A stretch of 64,000 bases of DNA from Gammaproteobacteria bacterium (GTDB lineage Bacteria > Pseudomonadota > Gammaproteobacteria > Nevskiales > Nevskiaceae). Of this stretch, positions 47,901 through 57,018 are shown piece after piece. Every line of letters begins with the position of its first letter. Position 1 is the stretch's first letter. The DNA lies in NCBI GenBank assembly GCA_026398875.1, contig JAPLSB010000016.1:62001-126000 (forward strand), read 5' to 3'. The position numbers were made by a program, and so were the translations under genes. The notes below the pieces were generated by a model, which was not told the origin of the DNA, ran no database searches, and was given only the letters and a program-made list of their open reading frames with translations.

Positions 47901-48615
47901 CAGTCAGTCGTCGAAGAAGATCGTCGACATCATCAGCGTCATCGATGGCATTGCGTTCCAGACCAACATCCTTGCACTCAACGCAGCGGTCGAAGCGGCA
48001 CGTGCCGGTGAACAGGGCCGCGGCTTCGCGGTGGTCGCATCCGAAGTCCGCAACCTGGCTCAGCGTTCCGCGGGTGCGGCAAAGGAAATCAAGACCTTGA
48101 TCAGCGATTCGGTGGAGAAGGTCGGCAACGGTACCAAGCTGGTCGAACACGCCGGCCGCACGATGGAAGAGATCGTGACCAGCGTGAAGCGCGTGACCGA
48201 CATCATGGGCGAGATCACCGCGGCTTCGCAGCAGCAGAGTCAGGGTATCGAGCAGGTCAACCAGACCGTGACCCAGATGGACGAGGTGACGCAGCAGAAC
48301 GCCGCTCTGGTCGAACAGGCATCGGCCGCTGCGCGTTCGCTGGAATCACAGGCGGAAGGTCTTACCGATGCCGTGTCTCGCTTCCGGGTGGTCATGGCCG
48401 GCGCTGCTGGAATCGACAAGACCGCAGCACAGCACGCTGTTCGTCCGGTTGCCTCTGCGCCGGCATCGGTGCCGCTGGCCGGTACGGCAGGCGTGCGTAC
48501 CCAGCAGCGCAGCAAGCCGGTGATGCGGCGAAGCAGCAGCACCTCGGAGGTCAAGACGGCGTCGACGGGCCGTGCAGCAGCCGCTGGCGGTGACGAGCAG
48601 TGGTCAGAGTTCTGA
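41974..48615 (+). CDS. Cytoplasmic poly-HAMP/PAS chemoreceptor 2 (2213 aa)
   Basis: The largest protein in the window, with no transmembrane segment. A PAS (about residues 25-140; [23 protein letters not shown]), a linker with a HAMP-like helix, a second PAS of the [18 protein letters not shown] type (about 205-325), and sixteen 91-residue HAMP units (about residues 401-1795) are followed by two capping HAMPs ([26 protein letters not shown]) and a signalling domain with tip [22 protein letters not shown]. It ends QWSEF. The first codons are unusually AT-rich (a run of A in codons 10-12). If each HAMP is stacked as in Aer2, the receptor would form a rod far longer than usual. Confidence 0.9.
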   Translation: MNIRFWSSPIEKNACKKALEEAHAHLQAIARLRGFFEMEMDGTIRGANEIFLKLLGYSEGELVGRHHDLLSPVDANSTGVSQQFWQALRSGKSQAGQHKMLTKDGREVWLQANYNPVIIGDGQPIRIVVYSTDITKQVLEKSRMVEAVKQMDEALGAASAGNFSKRISCEHLDEDARSLGQGINQFLELLTVREKSTSQLLSETTRIRRGLDVVITNVMIADNDLNIIYANESVRQMLAAAEADIRKDLPAFRADSMLGTNIDSFHKNPAHQRRMLGEMSATHKTRLNLGGRSFSLILNPIFNESGERLGTVVEWRDITEQLAQDARDAAQVEANQALSRAVAEVRTVVAKASTGDLKQRVREDDKEGEIHTLVSGVNQVLASNDALISDITATLGEIGQGRLSVRADAERHQGGFRTMIHDINTSLDAVINPLNVAASYVDRISKGDIPAPITDSYNGDFNAIKNNLNTCISAVNALVADAGMLSTAAVEGKLATRADATKHQGDFRKIVQGVNETLDAVINPLNVAASYVDRISKGDIPAPITDSYNGDFNTIKNNLNQAIDAVNKLVSDAGMLSVAAVEGKLATRADATKHQGDFRKIVQGVNDTLDAVINPLNVAANYVDRISKGDIPAPITDSYNGDFNTIKNNLNQAIDAVNKLVADAGMLSTAAVEGKLATRADASKHQGDFRKIVQGVNETLDAVINPLNVAASYVDQISKGDIPAPITDSYNGDFNTIKNNLNTCISAVNSLVADAGMLSMAAVEGKLATRADATKHQGDFRKIVQGVNDTLDAVIGPLNVAAGYVDRISKGDIPMPITDSYNGDFNAIKNNLNQAISAVNALVMDAGMLSLAAVEGKLATRADATKHQGDFRKIVQGVNETLDAVINPLNVAANYVDRISKGDIPAPITDSYNGDFNTIKNNLNQAIDAVNKLVADAGMLSTAAVEGKLATRADASKHQGDFRRIVQGVNETLDAVINPLNVAANYVDRISKGDIPAPITDSYNGDFNTIKNNLNQAIDAVNKLVADAGMLSTAAVEGKLATRADATKHQGDFRKIVQGVNDTLDAVIGPLNVAAGYVDRISKGDIPTPITDSYNGDFNTIKNNLNQAIDAVNKLVADAGMLSTAAVEGKLATRADASKHQGDFRRIVQGVNETLDAVINPLNVAANYVDRISKGDIPTPITDSYNGDFNTIKNNLNQAIDAVNKLVADASMLSTAAVEGKLATRADATKHQGDFRKIVQGVNETLDAVINPLNVAANYVDRISKGDIPTPITDSYNGDFNTIKNNLNQAISAVNSLVSDAGMLSLAAVEGKLATRADAAKHQGDFRKIVQGVNDTLDAVIGPLNVAAGYVDRISKGDIPTPITDSYNGDFNTIKNNLNQAIDAVNKLVADAGMLSTAAVEGKLATRADASKHQGDFRKIVQGVNETLDAVINPLNVAANYVDRISKGDIPTPITDSYNGDFNTIKNNLNTCISAVNALVADAGMLSTAAVEGKLATRADAAKHQGDFRKIVQGVNDTLDAVIGPLNVAAGYVDRISKGDIPAPITDSYNGDFNTIKNNLNQAIDAVNKLVADAGMLSTAAVEGKLATRADATKHQGDFRKIVQGVNETLDAVINPLNVAASYVDRISKGDIPAPITDSYNGDFNTIKNNLNQAIDAVNKLVADAGMLSTAAVEGKLATRADATKHQGDFRKIVQGVNETLDAVIGPLNVAASYVDRISKGDIPVPITDSYNGDFNTIKNNLNTCISAVNSLVADAGMLSTAAVEGKLATRADANKHQGDFRKIVQGVNETLDSVIGPINDTGIVLSALAQGDLSQRIVTQYNGELGVLRDNVNTSVQSLGVIINQTAGVMAALAAGDLTTRIEGEFPGVFGKLKSDTNSSCEQVMSIISQIKSAADTIAVASREIAAGNSDLSGRTEQQAASLEETASSMEELTTTVRQNAENAKQANQLSIGASEIAVKGGDVVGQVVSTMDAISQSSKKIVDIISVIDGIAFQTNILALNAAVEAARAGEQGRGFAVVASEVRNLAQRSAGAAKEIKTLISDSVEKVGNGTKLVEHAGRTMEEIVTSVKRVTDIMGEITAASQQQSQGIEQVNQTVTQMDEVTQQNAALVEQASAAARSLESQAEGLTDAVSRFRVVMAGAAGIDKTAAQHAVRPVASAPASVPLAGTAGVRTQQRSKPVMRRSSSTSEVKTASTGRAAAAGGDEQWSEF
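43174..47361 (+). repeat. Sixteen tandem 273-bp HAMP repeat units
   Basis: Units of exactly 273 bp begin at 43174 (diverged, [15 protein letters not shown]) and then at 43447 and every 273 bp up to 47269, counted at the Gly of GKLATRADA. Protein identity between units is very high. Variants: [10 protein letters not shown] versus [20 protein letters not shown] versus [25 protein letters not shown]; and GDFRRI in only units starting at 44812 and 45358. The reading frame is unbroken. Confidence 0.95.
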
Positions 48616-48677
48616 GCTGGCGGTCATAGGCCAGCGCTGAGCTGAGTGGACTGAGGTACTGGCAGCAGTGATGACAG

Positions 48678-48711
48678 AGCCCCGCAATGCCCAAAGCATT
48701 GCGGGGCTTTT
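48678..48711 (+). terminator. Intrinsic terminator after poly-HAMP receptor 2
   Basis: AGCCCCGCAATGC (48678-48690), 5-base loop, GCATTGCGGGGCT (48696-48708), then TTTT. The 13-bp stem is perfect. It ends the giant receptor's transcript and precedes a new sigma-54-like promoter. Confidence 0.9.
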
Positions 48712-48763
48712 GCTTGGTGGCCCGGTTACCGCAAAGCGCGACGGATTTTTGCCGCTGGCCTGC

Positions 48764-48779
48764 GGGAACTGGTCTTGCA
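48764..48779 (+). promoter_or_regulatory. Sigma-54 promoter before tandem-PAS receptor
   Basis: GGGAACTGGTCTTGCA has GG at 48765-48766 and GC at 48777-48778 with the 10-base gap, and resembles the fliE site. It lies 72 bases before the receptor ATG and directly after a terminator, so it probably starts an independent transcript. Confidence 0.7.
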
Positions 48780-48851
48780 GTTGCTCAAGCACGCGTTCGC
48801 ATCCATTGCCTGCACCGGCGGACAGTCCGCCTTCTCCATTCAGGATTCGCT

Positions 48852-51452
48852 ATGAAACGACTCGATGCACTGTTCAACCGAACCGCAAACCGCAACCGCA
48901 GCGCCGATCAGGTCGGCCGGCTCGCGGCGATCGACAAGGTGCAGGCGGTCATCGAATACACGCTGGACGGCCATGTGATCACCGCGAACGAGCGGTTCCT
49001 GAGCGCATGCGGATACAGCCTCGACGAGATTCGCGGTCAGCATCACCGGCTGTTCACCGATGCTTCTCAGCAGGCAGCGTCAGACGAGGCTGCACTCTGG
49101 GCCAAGCTCAGCCGCGGCGAACACGACGCTGGCGAATATCGCCGCGTCGCCAAGGGCGGTCGGGCACTGTGGCTGCTGGCGTCCTACCATCCGATCCGCG
49201 ACTCCGATGGTGTGCTCTGCAGGGTTGTCGAGTTCGCGACCGACATCACCGAAGCGAAGCTGCGCGATGCCAATCACGAAGGCCAGTTGAAGGCGATCGA
49301 CAAGGCACAGGCGGTCATCGAGTTCGCGCTCGATGGCACCATCCTCAACGCCAACGACAACTTCTGCACCGCGCTTGGCTACACCCGCGAGGAACTGATC
49401 GGCCGCCACCACGCGCTGTTCGTCGATGCCGCGACGCGCGCCAGCGCTGAGTACGCAGCATTCTGGGCCAAGCTTGGCCGCGGCGAATTCGATGCCGGCC
49501 AGTACAAGCGCATTGCCAAGGACGGTCGCGAGGTCTGGATCCAGGCGACCTACAACCCGATCATCGGACTGGACGGCCGGCCGATGAAGGTCGTCAAGTA
49601 CGCCACCGATATTTCCGAAGCCAGACTCAAGGCGGCCGCGTACGAAAGTCAGCTGGCCGCCATCTCCAAGACCCAGGCGGTGATCACCTTCACGCTTGAT
49701 GGCTACATCGTCGACGCCAACCAGAACTTCCTGAGCACAACCGGCTATTCACGCGACGAAGTGATCGGCAAGCATCATGGAATGTTTGTCGATCCAGCTC
49801 ACCGGGCGTCCGACGAGTACAAGCAATTCTGGGCCAAGCTTGGCCGTGGCGAGGCCGGTACCGGCCAGTACCGCCGCTTCGGCAAGGATGGTCGTGAAAT
49901 CTGGCTGAACGCGGCTTACAACCCGATTCTTGATGCAGCGGGTCGGCCGCAGCAGATCATCAAGTACGCGACCGACATCACGGCCGACAAGATCCGGGAA
50001 TCGGATGCCACTGGACAGATCGCTGCGGTGTATCGCGTGCGCTGCGCGATTCAGCTGGCGCTCGATGGCCGCATCCTGCTGGTCAACGAAAACTTTTGCC
50101 GCGTCACCGGGTACCGCGAGGATGAACTGGTCGGCCGGCATCACGACATGCTGCTGGAACAGACGCCGTTGGCGCTGGCGGAAGGACGCGAGCTGATAAC
50201 GCGGATCGGCCGCGGTGAAAGTCCGGCCGGGCAATTCAAGCGGATCGGCAAGGACGGCAAGGTGGTCTGGTTCCTCGCCAACTACAACTGCATCTTCGAC
50301 CTGTCCGGCAAGCCGTGGAAAGCGGCAATCTTCGCGACCGACATCACCGATCAGGTCAACGCCCAGATGGCGTTGCAGCGCGCCGTCGAGCAGACACAGG
50401 CGGTGGCGAAAGCAGCGAAGGAAGGCGATCTGACTCAGCGCGTGCCGCTGGATGACAAGGATGGCCAGGTTCGCGAACTCTGCTCCAGTGTCAACGCGGT
50501 CGTCGAGGACATGGCTGCGGTGGTGACCCGGATCAAGGACTCCACTGAGGCGATCAACACGGCTGCTCGCGAGATTGCCAGCGGCAACAGTGATCTGTCG
50601 GCACGCACCGAGCAGCAGGCGGCTTCGCTGGAAGAAACCGCGTCGTCGATGGAGCAGCTGACGTCGACAGTGAAGCAGAACGCCGAAAACGCGCGTCAGG
50701 CCAATCAGCTGGCGCTCGGCGCTTCAGACGTGGCACAGCGCGGTGGCAAGGTGGTTGGCGAAGTGGTCGACACGATGAGCGATATCCAGAGCTCGTCGAA
50801 GAAGATCGTCGACATCATCAGCGTAATCGATGGCATTGCGTTCCAGACCAACATCCTGGCGCTGAATGCGGCAGTGGAAGCGGCGCGGGCTGGTGAGCAG
50901 GGCCGAGGCTTCGCAGTGGTGGCGGCGGAAGTGCGCAGCTTGGCGCAGCGTTCGGCGGGCGCCGCGAAGGAGATCAAGAGCCTGATTGGCGATTCGGTCG
51001 AGAAGGTCGGCAATGGCACGCGTCTGGTGGAGCACGCCGGCAAGACCATGGACGAGATCGTGACCAGCGTGAAGCGTGTCACCGACATCATGGCCGAGAT
51101 CTCGGCGGCGTCGCAGGAGCAGAGCCAGGGCATCGAACAGGTCAATCAGACGATCACCCAGATGGACGAGGTGACGCAGCAGAACGCCGCGCTGGTCGAG
51201 GAAGCCTCGGCGGCGGCGCGCTCGCTCGAATCGCAGGCCGAAGGACTGAGCGCCTCGGTCGCCGGCTTCCGCGTCGGTGGCGCGAGCGCGGGTGCGGTTG
51301 CCGGCAGCGCGAAGCGCGCCGCAAACGTGACACCGCTGGCCGTCGCTGCGCGCGCACCGACGCGTGGCAAGACAGCGGTCCGCAGCAGTTCATCAGCCAC
51401 GTCACCGTCGAAAGTCATCAATGACGGCGGTCAGGTGTGGGCCGAATTCTGA
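48852..51452 (+). CDS. Cytoplasmic chemoreceptor with four tandem PAS domains
   Basis: An 866-residue receptor without transmembrane helices. Four PAS modules follow each other with an exact 366-bp (122-residue) period; their first conserved Ala codons are at 48927, 49293, 49659 and 50025 ([60 protein letters not shown]). A HAMP-like connector ([19 protein letters not shown]) leads to the signalling domain with tip [22 protein letters not shown]. It ends VWAEF. Tandem PAS receptors of this kind are typical soluble energy or redox sensors, and the ligand here is unknown. The ATG at 48852 begins MKRLDALF; upstream starts lie before the promoter. Confidence 0.93.
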   Translation: MKRLDALFNRTANRNRSADQVGRLAAIDKVQAVIEYTLDGHVITANERFLSACGYSLDEIRGQHHRLFTDASQQAASDEAALWAKLSRGEHDAGEYRRVAKGGRALWLLASYHPIRDSDGVLCRVVEFATDITEAKLRDANHEGQLKAIDKAQAVIEFALDGTILNANDNFCTALGYTREELIGRHHALFVDAATRASAEYAAFWAKLGRGEFDAGQYKRIAKDGREVWIQATYNPIIGLDGRPMKVVKYATDISEARLKAAAYESQLAAISKTQAVITFTLDGYIVDANQNFLSTTGYSRDEVIGKHHGMFVDPAHRASDEYKQFWAKLGRGEAGTGQYRRFGKDGREIWLNAAYNPILDAAGRPQQIIKYATDITADKIRESDATGQIAAVYRVRCAIQLALDGRILLVNENFCRVTGYREDELVGRHHDMLLEQTPLALAEGRELITRIGRGESPAGQFKRIGKDGKVVWFLANYNCIFDLSGKPWKAAIFATDITDQVNAQMALQRAVEQTQAVAKAAKEGDLTQRVPLDDKDGQVRELCSSVNAVVEDMAAVVTRIKDSTEAINTAAREIASGNSDLSARTEQQAASLEETASSMEQLTSTVKQNAENARQANQLALGASDVAQRGGKVVGEVVDTMSDIQSSSKKIVDIISVIDGIAFQTNILALNAAVEAARAGEQGRGFAVVAAEVRSLAQRSAGAAKEIKSLIGDSVEKVGNGTRLVEHAGKTMDEIVTSVKRVTDIMAEISAASQEQSQGIEQVNQTITQMDEVTQQNAALVEEASAAARSLESQAEGLSASVAGFRVGGASAGAVAGSAKRAANVTPLAVAARAPTRGKTAVRSSSSATSPSKVINDGGQVWAEF

Positions 51453-51480
51453 TCGCGACCGATATGCCCGCGCGTATTGC

Positions 51481-51507
51481 CGCTGACGCTCTCTGCAAGC
51501 GTCAGCG
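51481..51507. terminator. Terminator-like hairpin between two PAS receptors
   Basis: CGCTGACGCT (51481-51490), 7-base loop, AGCGTCAGCG (51498-51507), a perfect 10-bp stem 29 bases after the preceding stop. No T-run follows, so termination is uncertain; it might instead modulate the next gene's leader. Confidence 0.45.
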
Positions 51508-51551
51508 CGGTTCCACCGGAAGTTCCAATTTCTGTCCCAAGAGTGCTGATC

Positions 51552-54023
51552 ATGTTGATATCGATGATGACGGACACCAAGCCCTGGCGTGATCGCGGCG
51601 TCCTCGCCGCTGCAGTCTCAGTAGCCGCAGCGGCAGCGGCGTTCCGCTGGCCCGGTATCTGGATGAACTTGCTACTCCTTACCGGCGCAGCGCTGTGGCT
51701 CGCGCGCAGCTTGCAGCAGGCCCAGGCTCGACCCGGCCAGCGGGCCGACCTGGTCCAGAAGCAGCGCATCCAGCGCGGGCTTGATGTGGTCGTCACCAAC
51801 GTGATGATTGCCGACGCCGAGCTGAATATCGTCTACGTCAATCAGTCGGTGCAGGAGATGCTCACGGCGGTGGAGGCCGACATCCGCCGCGACGTTCCGA
51901 ACTTCGATGCCCGGCGCATCATCGGTACCAACATCGACCGCTTCCACCGCAACCCGTCGCACCAGCGCGGAATGCTGGCGAAGATGTCCGCTACCCACAA
52001 GACACAGCTGCATCTCGGCGGCCGCCATTTCTCGTTGATCCTCAATCCGATCAACGACGAATCCGGTGCGCGTCTCGGCTATGTCGTGGAGTGGAAGGAC
52101 CTGACCGACGAACTTGCTGCCGCCGATCGCGAGCGGCAGATGGCCACCGAAGTGACGCGTGTGCGGCGCGGCCTCGACGTGGTGATCACCAATGTGATGA
52201 TCGCCGACGCGGATCTGAATATCGTCTACGTCAACCAGTCGATCCAGGAGATGCTCGTTGCCGTCGAGCCCGATATCCGCCGCGACCTGCCGAACTTCGA
52301 TGCCCGGCGCATCATCGGCACCAACATCGACCGCTTCCATCGCACGCCGTCGCATCAGCGCGGCATGCTGGCGCGGATGTCGGCAACCCACAAGACGCAG
52401 CTGCATATCGGCGGTCGCCATTTTTCGCTGATCCTCAACCCGATCAACGACGACTCGGACAATCGGCTTGGCTACGTCGTGGAGTGGAAGGATCTGACCG
52501 ACGAACTGGCAGCGACCGAGCGCGAGCAGCGCATGGCGGCCGAGATGGCGCGCGTGCAGCGCGGTCTTGATGTGGTGGTCACCAATGTGATGATCGCCGA
52601 CGCCGACCTGAACATCGTCTACGTCAACCAGTCGATCCAGGCGATGCTCAATACGGCAGAGTCGGATATCCGTCGCGACGTACCGAACTTCGATGCCCGC
52701 CGTATCGTCGGCACCAACATCGATCGCTTCCACAAGAAGCCTTCGCACCAGCGCAACATGCTGGCAGCGATGGCGCAGACCCACGTCACCCAGCTGCATC
52801 TTGGCGGGCGTCGCTTTTCGCTGATTCTCAACCCGATCAACGATGCCGCTGCCGTTCGGGTCGGCTACGTCGTGGAATGGCGCGATCTCACCGAGGAGCT
52901 GGCCACCAAGGAACGCGAACAGCGTGCCAACGAACTGCTCGAAGTGGCGGTGCATCAGGCGAGGGATGCGATTGCTGCCGCCAACGACGGCGATCTGACC
53001 ATCCGGGTGCCGATGGAAGGCAAGGAGGGCCGCATCGGCGATCTCTGCAACGGCGTCAACACCGTGCTCGACAGCATGAGTCGCCTGGTCACGCAGATTC
53101 AGGGTGCAACCCGCGAAATCCAGGTCGCGGCCGGGGAAATCGTCACTGGCAACAGTGATCTGTCGGAACGCACCGAGCAGCAGGCGGCTTCGCTGGAAGA
53201 AACCGCGTCGTCGATGGAGCAGCTGACGTCGACGGTGAAGCAGAACGCCGAAAACGCGCGTCAGGCCAATCAGCTGGCGCTCGGCGCTTCAGACGTGGCG
53301 CAGCGCGGTGGCAAGGTGGTCGGCGAAGTGGTCGACACGATGAGCGATATCCAGAACTCGTCGAAAAAGATCGTCGACATCATCAGCGTCATCGATGGCA
53401 TTGCGTTCCAGACCAACATCCTGGCGCTGAATGCGGCAGTGGAAGCGGCCCGTGCCGGTGAGCAGGGCCGTGGCTTCGCAGTGGTGGCGGCGGAAGTGCG
53501 CAGCCTGGCGCAGCGTTCGGCGGGCGCCGCGAAGGAGATCAAGAGCCTGATTGGCGATTCGGTCGAGAAGGTCGGCAATGGCACGCGTCTGGTGGAGCAC
53601 GCCGGCAAGACCATGGACGAGATCGTGACCAGCGTGAAGCGGGTCACCGACATCATGGCCGAGATCTCGGCGGCATCGCAGGAGCAGAGCCAGGGCATCG
53701 AACAGGTCAATCAGACGATCACCCAGATGGACGAGGTGACGCAGCAGAACGCCGCGCTGGTCGAGGAAGCGACGGCCGCAGCGCGCTCGCTCGAATCGCA
53801 AGCTGAAGGACTGAGCACCTCGGTCGCCGGCTTCCGCGTGGCTGCGGTCGATGGCGGAGGCGGAAACAGCGTCGGCAGCCCGGCACCGGCGGTAGCTGCA
53901 GCAGCGGGCGTTCGTCCGGTGTTGCGGACTACACCCGCGCCGCGTGGCAAGGCAGCCGCAGGCGCGATCGCCAAGCCGGCACGGGTTGCCAATGGCCAAA
54001 GTGATCAGTGGACCGAGTTTTGA
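51552..54023 (+). CDS. Chemoreceptor with three tandem PAS repeats
   Basis: An 823-residue receptor. A hydrophobic stretch lies near residues 18-55 ([21 protein letters not shown], then [14 protein letters not shown]), so it may be anchored by a two-helix hairpin without a periplasmic domain. Three copies of one PAS module follow with a 393-bp (131-residue) period at 51771, 52164 and 52557 ([22 protein letters not shown]). Then come a HAMP-like segment ([19 protein letters not shown]) and the signalling domain. It ends QWTEF. The same PAS type occurs once in the receptors at 29449 and 41974. The ATG at 51552 has AAGAG at a suitable distance; 51564 is an alternative. Confidence 0.9.
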   Translation: MLISMMTDTKPWRDRGVLAAAVSVAAAAAAFRWPGIWMNLLLLTGAALWLARSLQQAQARPGQRADLVQKQRIQRGLDVVVTNVMIADAELNIVYVNQSVQEMLTAVEADIRRDVPNFDARRIIGTNIDRFHRNPSHQRGMLAKMSATHKTQLHLGGRHFSLILNPINDESGARLGYVVEWKDLTDELAAADRERQMATEVTRVRRGLDVVITNVMIADADLNIVYVNQSIQEMLVAVEPDIRRDLPNFDARRIIGTNIDRFHRTPSHQRGMLARMSATHKTQLHIGGRHFSLILNPINDDSDNRLGYVVEWKDLTDELAATEREQRMAAEMARVQRGLDVVVTNVMIADADLNIVYVNQSIQAMLNTAESDIRRDVPNFDARRIVGTNIDRFHKKPSHQRNMLAAMAQTHVTQLHLGGRRFSLILNPINDAAAVRVGYVVEWRDLTEELATKEREQRANELLEVAVHQARDAIAAANDGDLTIRVPMEGKEGRIGDLCNGVNTVLDSMSRLVTQIQGATREIQVAAGEIVTGNSDLSERTEQQAASLEETASSMEQLTSTVKQNAENARQANQLALGASDVAQRGGKVVGEVVDTMSDIQNSSKKIVDIISVIDGIAFQTNILALNAAVEAARAGEQGRGFAVVAAEVRSLAQRSAGAAKEIKSLIGDSVEKVGNGTRLVEHAGKTMDEIVTSVKRVTDIMAEISAASQEQSQGIEQVNQTITQMDEVTQQNAALVEEATAAARSLESQAEGLSTSVAGFRVAAVDGGGGNSVGSPAPAVAAAAGVRPVLRTTPAPRGKAAAGAIAKPARVANGQSDQWTEF
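51771..52949 (+). repeat. Three tandem 393-bp PAS-coding repeats
   Basis: Repeat starts at 51771, 52164 and 52557 encode near-identical modules with [22 protein letters not shown], [18 protein letters not shown] and YVVEWKDLT blocks. The strict period and high identity indicate internal duplication. Confidence 0.9.
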
Positions 54024-54106
54024 AGCAAGGCTGTTGTTGATCCGCTCGCAGCCGCTGCCGTGACGTTTCCATGACGGTCAGTCGCTGCAGATCCAGGAGC
54101 ATGGCC

Positions 54107-54319
54107 ATGGCCCGACTTGCGTTGATTCATTTCTGCAGCGTCCGGTTGAACGAAGCCTGCCGGCGCTGCGCCGACGTGCTGGCGGCTGCCGATCTGCTGC
54201 CGGTGTTCGCGGTCTGGGGCCTGGGACTGAGCACCGCCGATGTTTTTGCCATGGCCGAAGACCGGGACGTCATCCGTCCCGTGATCCGACCCGATGTCAC
54301 CGACCAACCGAAGGCCTGA
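54107..54319 (+). CDS. Small protein of unknown function before cheR
   Basis: A 70-residue open frame: MARLALIHFCSVRLNEACRR, then CADVLAAADLLPVFAVWGLG, then an acidic and Pro-rich tail. GGAG at 54096-54099 is seven bases before the ATG at 54107 (another ATG lies at 54101). It has three Cys residues (positions 10, 18 and 21). Its stop is six bases before cheR, so it could act as a leader or a real small protein. No family recognised. It may be non-coding. Confidence 0.4.
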   Translation: MARLALIHFCSVRLNEACRRCADVLAAADLLPVFAVWGLGLSTADVFAMAEDRDVIRPVIRPDVTDQPKA

Positions 54320-54325
54320 TTGCCC

Positions 54326-55195
54326 ATGAGCCAAGCTGCCCTTGCTGCCGAATCGGCGAACGTCAACGACGATCGCGATTTCACTTTCACCGCGCGCGAC
54401 TTCGAACGTGTGCGTCAGCTGATCCATGCCAAGGCGGGCATCGCGCTGTCGGAGTCGAAGCGCGACATGGTCTACAGCCGGCTCGGTCGGCGCCTGCGGG
54501 CGTTGAATCTCGATTCGTTCAAGGCCTATCTGGACCAGCTGGAAGCCAGCGGCAGCAGCGACGAATGGCAGGCGTTCACCAACGCGCTGACCACCAACCT
54601 GACCTCGTTCTTCCGCGAGGCGCACCACTTCGAGATTCTCAAGGAGTTCATGCGCGCCAAGGGCCGTCACACCAACGTGAAGATCTGGTGTTCGGCCGCG
54701 TCGACCGGCGAGGAGCCGTACTCGCTGGCAATCACCGCCTGCGAGGCCTACGACACGCTCACGCCGCCGGTGAAGATCCTGGCCACCGACATCGACACCA
54801 ACGTTCTGGAAACGGCGTCCGCCGGGATCTATCCCGATGAGCGCATCGAGAAGCTCAGCGAGGCGATGAAGCGTCGCTACTTCCGCCGTGGCAGCGGCAA
54901 CTTCGCCGGACGCGTCAAGGTGATCGACGAACTGCGCGAGCTGATCACCTACCGGCCGCTGAATCTGCTCGATGCGCGATACCCGATGAAGGGGCCGTTC
55001 GATGCCTTGTTCTGCCGCAACGTGATGATCTACTTCGACAAGCCGACGCAGCGCAGCATCCTGTCGCGGATGGCGCCGCTGCTGGCGTCCGATGGCCTGT
55101 TCTTCGCGGGCCACTCGGAAAGTTTCTTTCATGCCACCGACATCGTCACGTCGATTGGCCGCACGGTGTACCGCCGCACGTCAGCGAAGAGCTGA
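54326..55195 (+). CDS. cheR: Chemoreceptor methyltransferase CheR
   Basis: A 289-residue SAM-dependent methyltransferase that methylates receptor glutamates. The N-terminal helical domain ([28 protein letters not shown]) precedes the catalytic domain with [12 protein letters not shown], the SAM loop [36 protein letters not shown] and [14 protein letters not shown]. The receptors of this island end in x-W-x-E-F, the pentapeptide pattern that CheR binds through its beta-subdomain. The ATG at 54326 is preferred over an upstream TTG. It starts the cheR-cheD-cheB trio. Confidence 0.95.
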   Translation: MSQAALAAESANVNDDRDFTFTARDFERVRQLIHAKAGIALSESKRDMVYSRLGRRLRALNLDSFKAYLDQLEASGSSDEWQAFTNALTTNLTSFFREAHHFEILKEFMRAKGRHTNVKIWCSAASTGEEPYSLAITACEAYDTLTPPVKILATDIDTNVLETASAGIYPDERIEKLSEAMKRRYFRRGSGNFAGRVKVIDELRELITYRPLNLLDARYPMKGPFDALFCRNVMIYFDKPTQRSILSRMAPLLASDGLFFAGHSESFFHATDIVTSIGRTVYRRTSAKS

Positions 55196-55199
55196 CGCC

Positions 55200-55820
55200 A
55201 TGTACGAAATGCGGAAGGTCCGTGAAAAGGTCCAGAAGATCGCGGCACCGACGACCTACTTCGATCCGAAGTTCAACGCCCATGCAATGAAGGTGTTGCC
55301 GGGCGAATACGTCGTCACCGATCGCGAAGTGATGCTGGTGACCGTGCTCGGCTCCTGCGTGTCGGCTTGCATTCGCGATCCGCTGGCCGGGGTCGGCGGC
55401 ATGAACCACTTCATGCTGCCCGATCTCGAGAACGGCGGCGCCGCCAACGAAAGCGCGCGCTACGGCTCGTACGCGATGGAAGTGCTGATCAACGAACTGC
55501 TGAAGCGCGGCGCTTCCCGCAACCGTCTCGAATGCAAGGTGTTCGGTGGTGGTGCCGTGCTGGCCGGCTTCACGGTGTCCAACGTCGGCCAGCGCAACGG
55601 CCAGTTCGTGCAGCGCTATCTGGCCACCGAAGGGCTTTCCGTCGCGGCACAGGACTTGTACGACGTGTGCCCGAGACGCGTGCACTACTTCCCGCTGACT
55701 GGCCGTGTGCTGGTCAGGCGCCTGGCTTCGGCCAATGACACTGAGGTTCTGGCCAGCGAAAGCCTGTACCGGCACAAGCTCGCCGAATCGCCAACCGCTG
55801 GTTCCGTGGAGCTTTTCTGA
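55200..55820 (+). CDS. cheD: Receptor glutamine deamidase CheD
   Basis: A 206-residue enzyme that deamidates receptor glutamines and interacts with adaptation proteins. The catalytic Cys lies in [12 protein letters not shown], the His in [10 protein letters not shown], and the third residue region in [10 protein letters not shown]. The C-terminus ends AGSVELF, a tail also found on the receptor at 57019. It follows cheR by four bases and overlaps cheB by one base (TGATG). CheD next to CheR and CheB is typical of Che2/F7-like loci. Confidence 0.94.
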   Translation: MYEMRKVREKVQKIAAPTTYFDPKFNAHAMKVLPGEYVVTDREVMLVTVLGSCVSACIRDPLAGVGGMNHFMLPDLENGGAANESARYGSYAMEVLINELLKRGASRNRLECKVFGGGAVLAGFTVSNVGQRNGQFVQRYLATEGLSVAAQDLYDVCPRRVHYFPLTGRVLVRRLASANDTEVLASESLYRHKLAESPTAGSVELF

Positions 55821-56884
55821 TGTCCAAGAAGATCATCAAGGTGCTCATCGTCGACGACTCCGCGCTGATGCGGCAGTTGCTGACCGAAATCATGTCCACC
55901 GACCGCGAGCTCGAAGTCGTCGGCGCGGCACCGGATCCGTTCGTGGCGCGCGACCTGATCAAGGCGCTGAACCCCGACGTGCTGACGCTCGATGTCGAGA
56001 TGCCGAAGATGGATGGCCTGACCTTCCTCGAGAACCTGATGCGGCTCAGGCCGATGCCAGTGGTCATGGTGTCGTCGCTGACCGAGAAGGGTGCCGAAGT
56101 GACGCTGCAGGCGATGGAACTCGGCGCGGTGGATTTCGTCACCAAGCCCAAGATCGACCTCGCGGCCGGCATGCGCGGCTACACGGCCGACCTGATCGCC
56201 AAGGTGAAATCGGCCGCGCGCAGCCATGTCCGGGCACCGGCGTTTCCGCGCCAGCCGTCCAAAGGTCCGCTGGCCAGCGTCGGCAACCGTTACCGCACCA
56301 CCGAGCGGCTGATCGCGATCGGCGCTTCCACCGGCGGCACCGAAGCGATCAAGGCGGTACTCGAACGCATGCCCGCCGATGCGCCGGCCATCGTCATCAC
56401 CCAGCACATTCCGGCAATGTTCTCAGGGCCTTTTGCGCAGCGCATGGATCGCTCGTCGGCGATGTCGGTCTGCGAAGCGCGCGATGGCCAGCAGATCGTG
56501 CCGGGCCACGTCTACATCGCGCCCGGCGATCGCCATCTCGAAATCACCCGCAGCGGCGCCCGTTACGTCACGAAGCTGACCGATGCCGCGCCGGAAAACC
56601 GCCATCGCCCAAGTGTCGACGTCCTGTTCAAGTCGGTGGCCCGCTTCGCCGGGGCCAACGCGGTCGGCTGCATCCTGACCGGCATGGGTGACGACGGCGC
56701 CCGTGGGCTGCTGGAGATGCTCAAGGTTGGCGCGCACACGATCGTGCAGGACGAAGCGTCCAGCGTCGTCTGGGGCATGCCGGGTGCCGCGTTCAAGATG
56801 GGCGCTGCCGATCGGGCGATCAAGCTCGACAACGTTGCCGCCGAACTGCTGAACCTGTGCGCTGCCGACCGGCGGGCCGCCTAG
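55820..56884 (+). CDS. cheB: Chemoreceptor methylesterase CheB
   Basis: A 354-residue protein. The receiver (1-125) has acidic VDDSA, phospho-acceptor in [12 protein letters not shown], and Lys in FVTKPKI. The methylesterase domain (about 160-350) has the catalytic Ser in [11 protein letters not shown], His in [11 protein letters not shown] and Asp in [12 protein letters not shown]. It removes methyl groups from receptors when phosphorylated by CheA. It is the only cheB in the window; the motor cluster, which in Pseudomonas carries one between cheA and motC, has none here, so this enzyme may serve both systems or another copy lies outside. Confidence 0.95.
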   Translation: MSKKIIKVLIVDDSALMRQLLTEIMSTDRELEVVGAAPDPFVARDLIKALNPDVLTLDVEMPKMDGLTFLENLMRLRPMPVVMVSSLTEKGAEVTLQAMELGAVDFVTKPKIDLAAGMRGYTADLIAKVKSAARSHVRAPAFPRQPSKGPLASVGNRYRTTERLIAIGASTGGTEAIKAVLERMPADAPAIVITQHIPAMFSGPFAQRMDRSSAMSVCEARDGQQIVPGHVYIAPGDRHLEITRSGARYVTKLTDAAPENRHRPSVDVLFKSVARFAGANAVGCILTGMGDDGARGLLEMLKVGAHTIVQDEASSVVWGMPGAAFKMGAADRAIKLDNVAAELLNLCAADRRAA

Positions 56885-56898
56885 ATGGTTCAGTGCCA

Positions 56899-56925
56899 TC
56901 AAGTTATTGCCATGGCGGCCGATCA
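56899..56925 (+). promoter_or_regulatory. FliA (sigma-28) promoter before short MCP
   Basis: TCAAGTTA, an 11-base spacer, then GCCGATCA. This matches the FliA consensus TAAAGTTT-N11-GCCGATAA at 13 of 16 positions with exact spacing. It lies 94 bases before the MCP at 57019 and just after cheB. It is the only site of this quality seen between genes in the window. Confidence 0.7.
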
Positions 56926-57018
56926 CTTGGCCAACACGGCGCATTCCGTCTAGCCGTCCAAGCTTTCGAACGTCACTCATCGACATCCCCGATCAACCGC
57001 GCACCCGGAACCACCGAC

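Noticed and set aside
56918..56945. Sigma-54-like GG-N10-GC at TTGGCCAACACGGCGCA before the short MCP
   Set aside because: The -12 part lacks TTGC, and the FliA site overlapping this region is a much better match.
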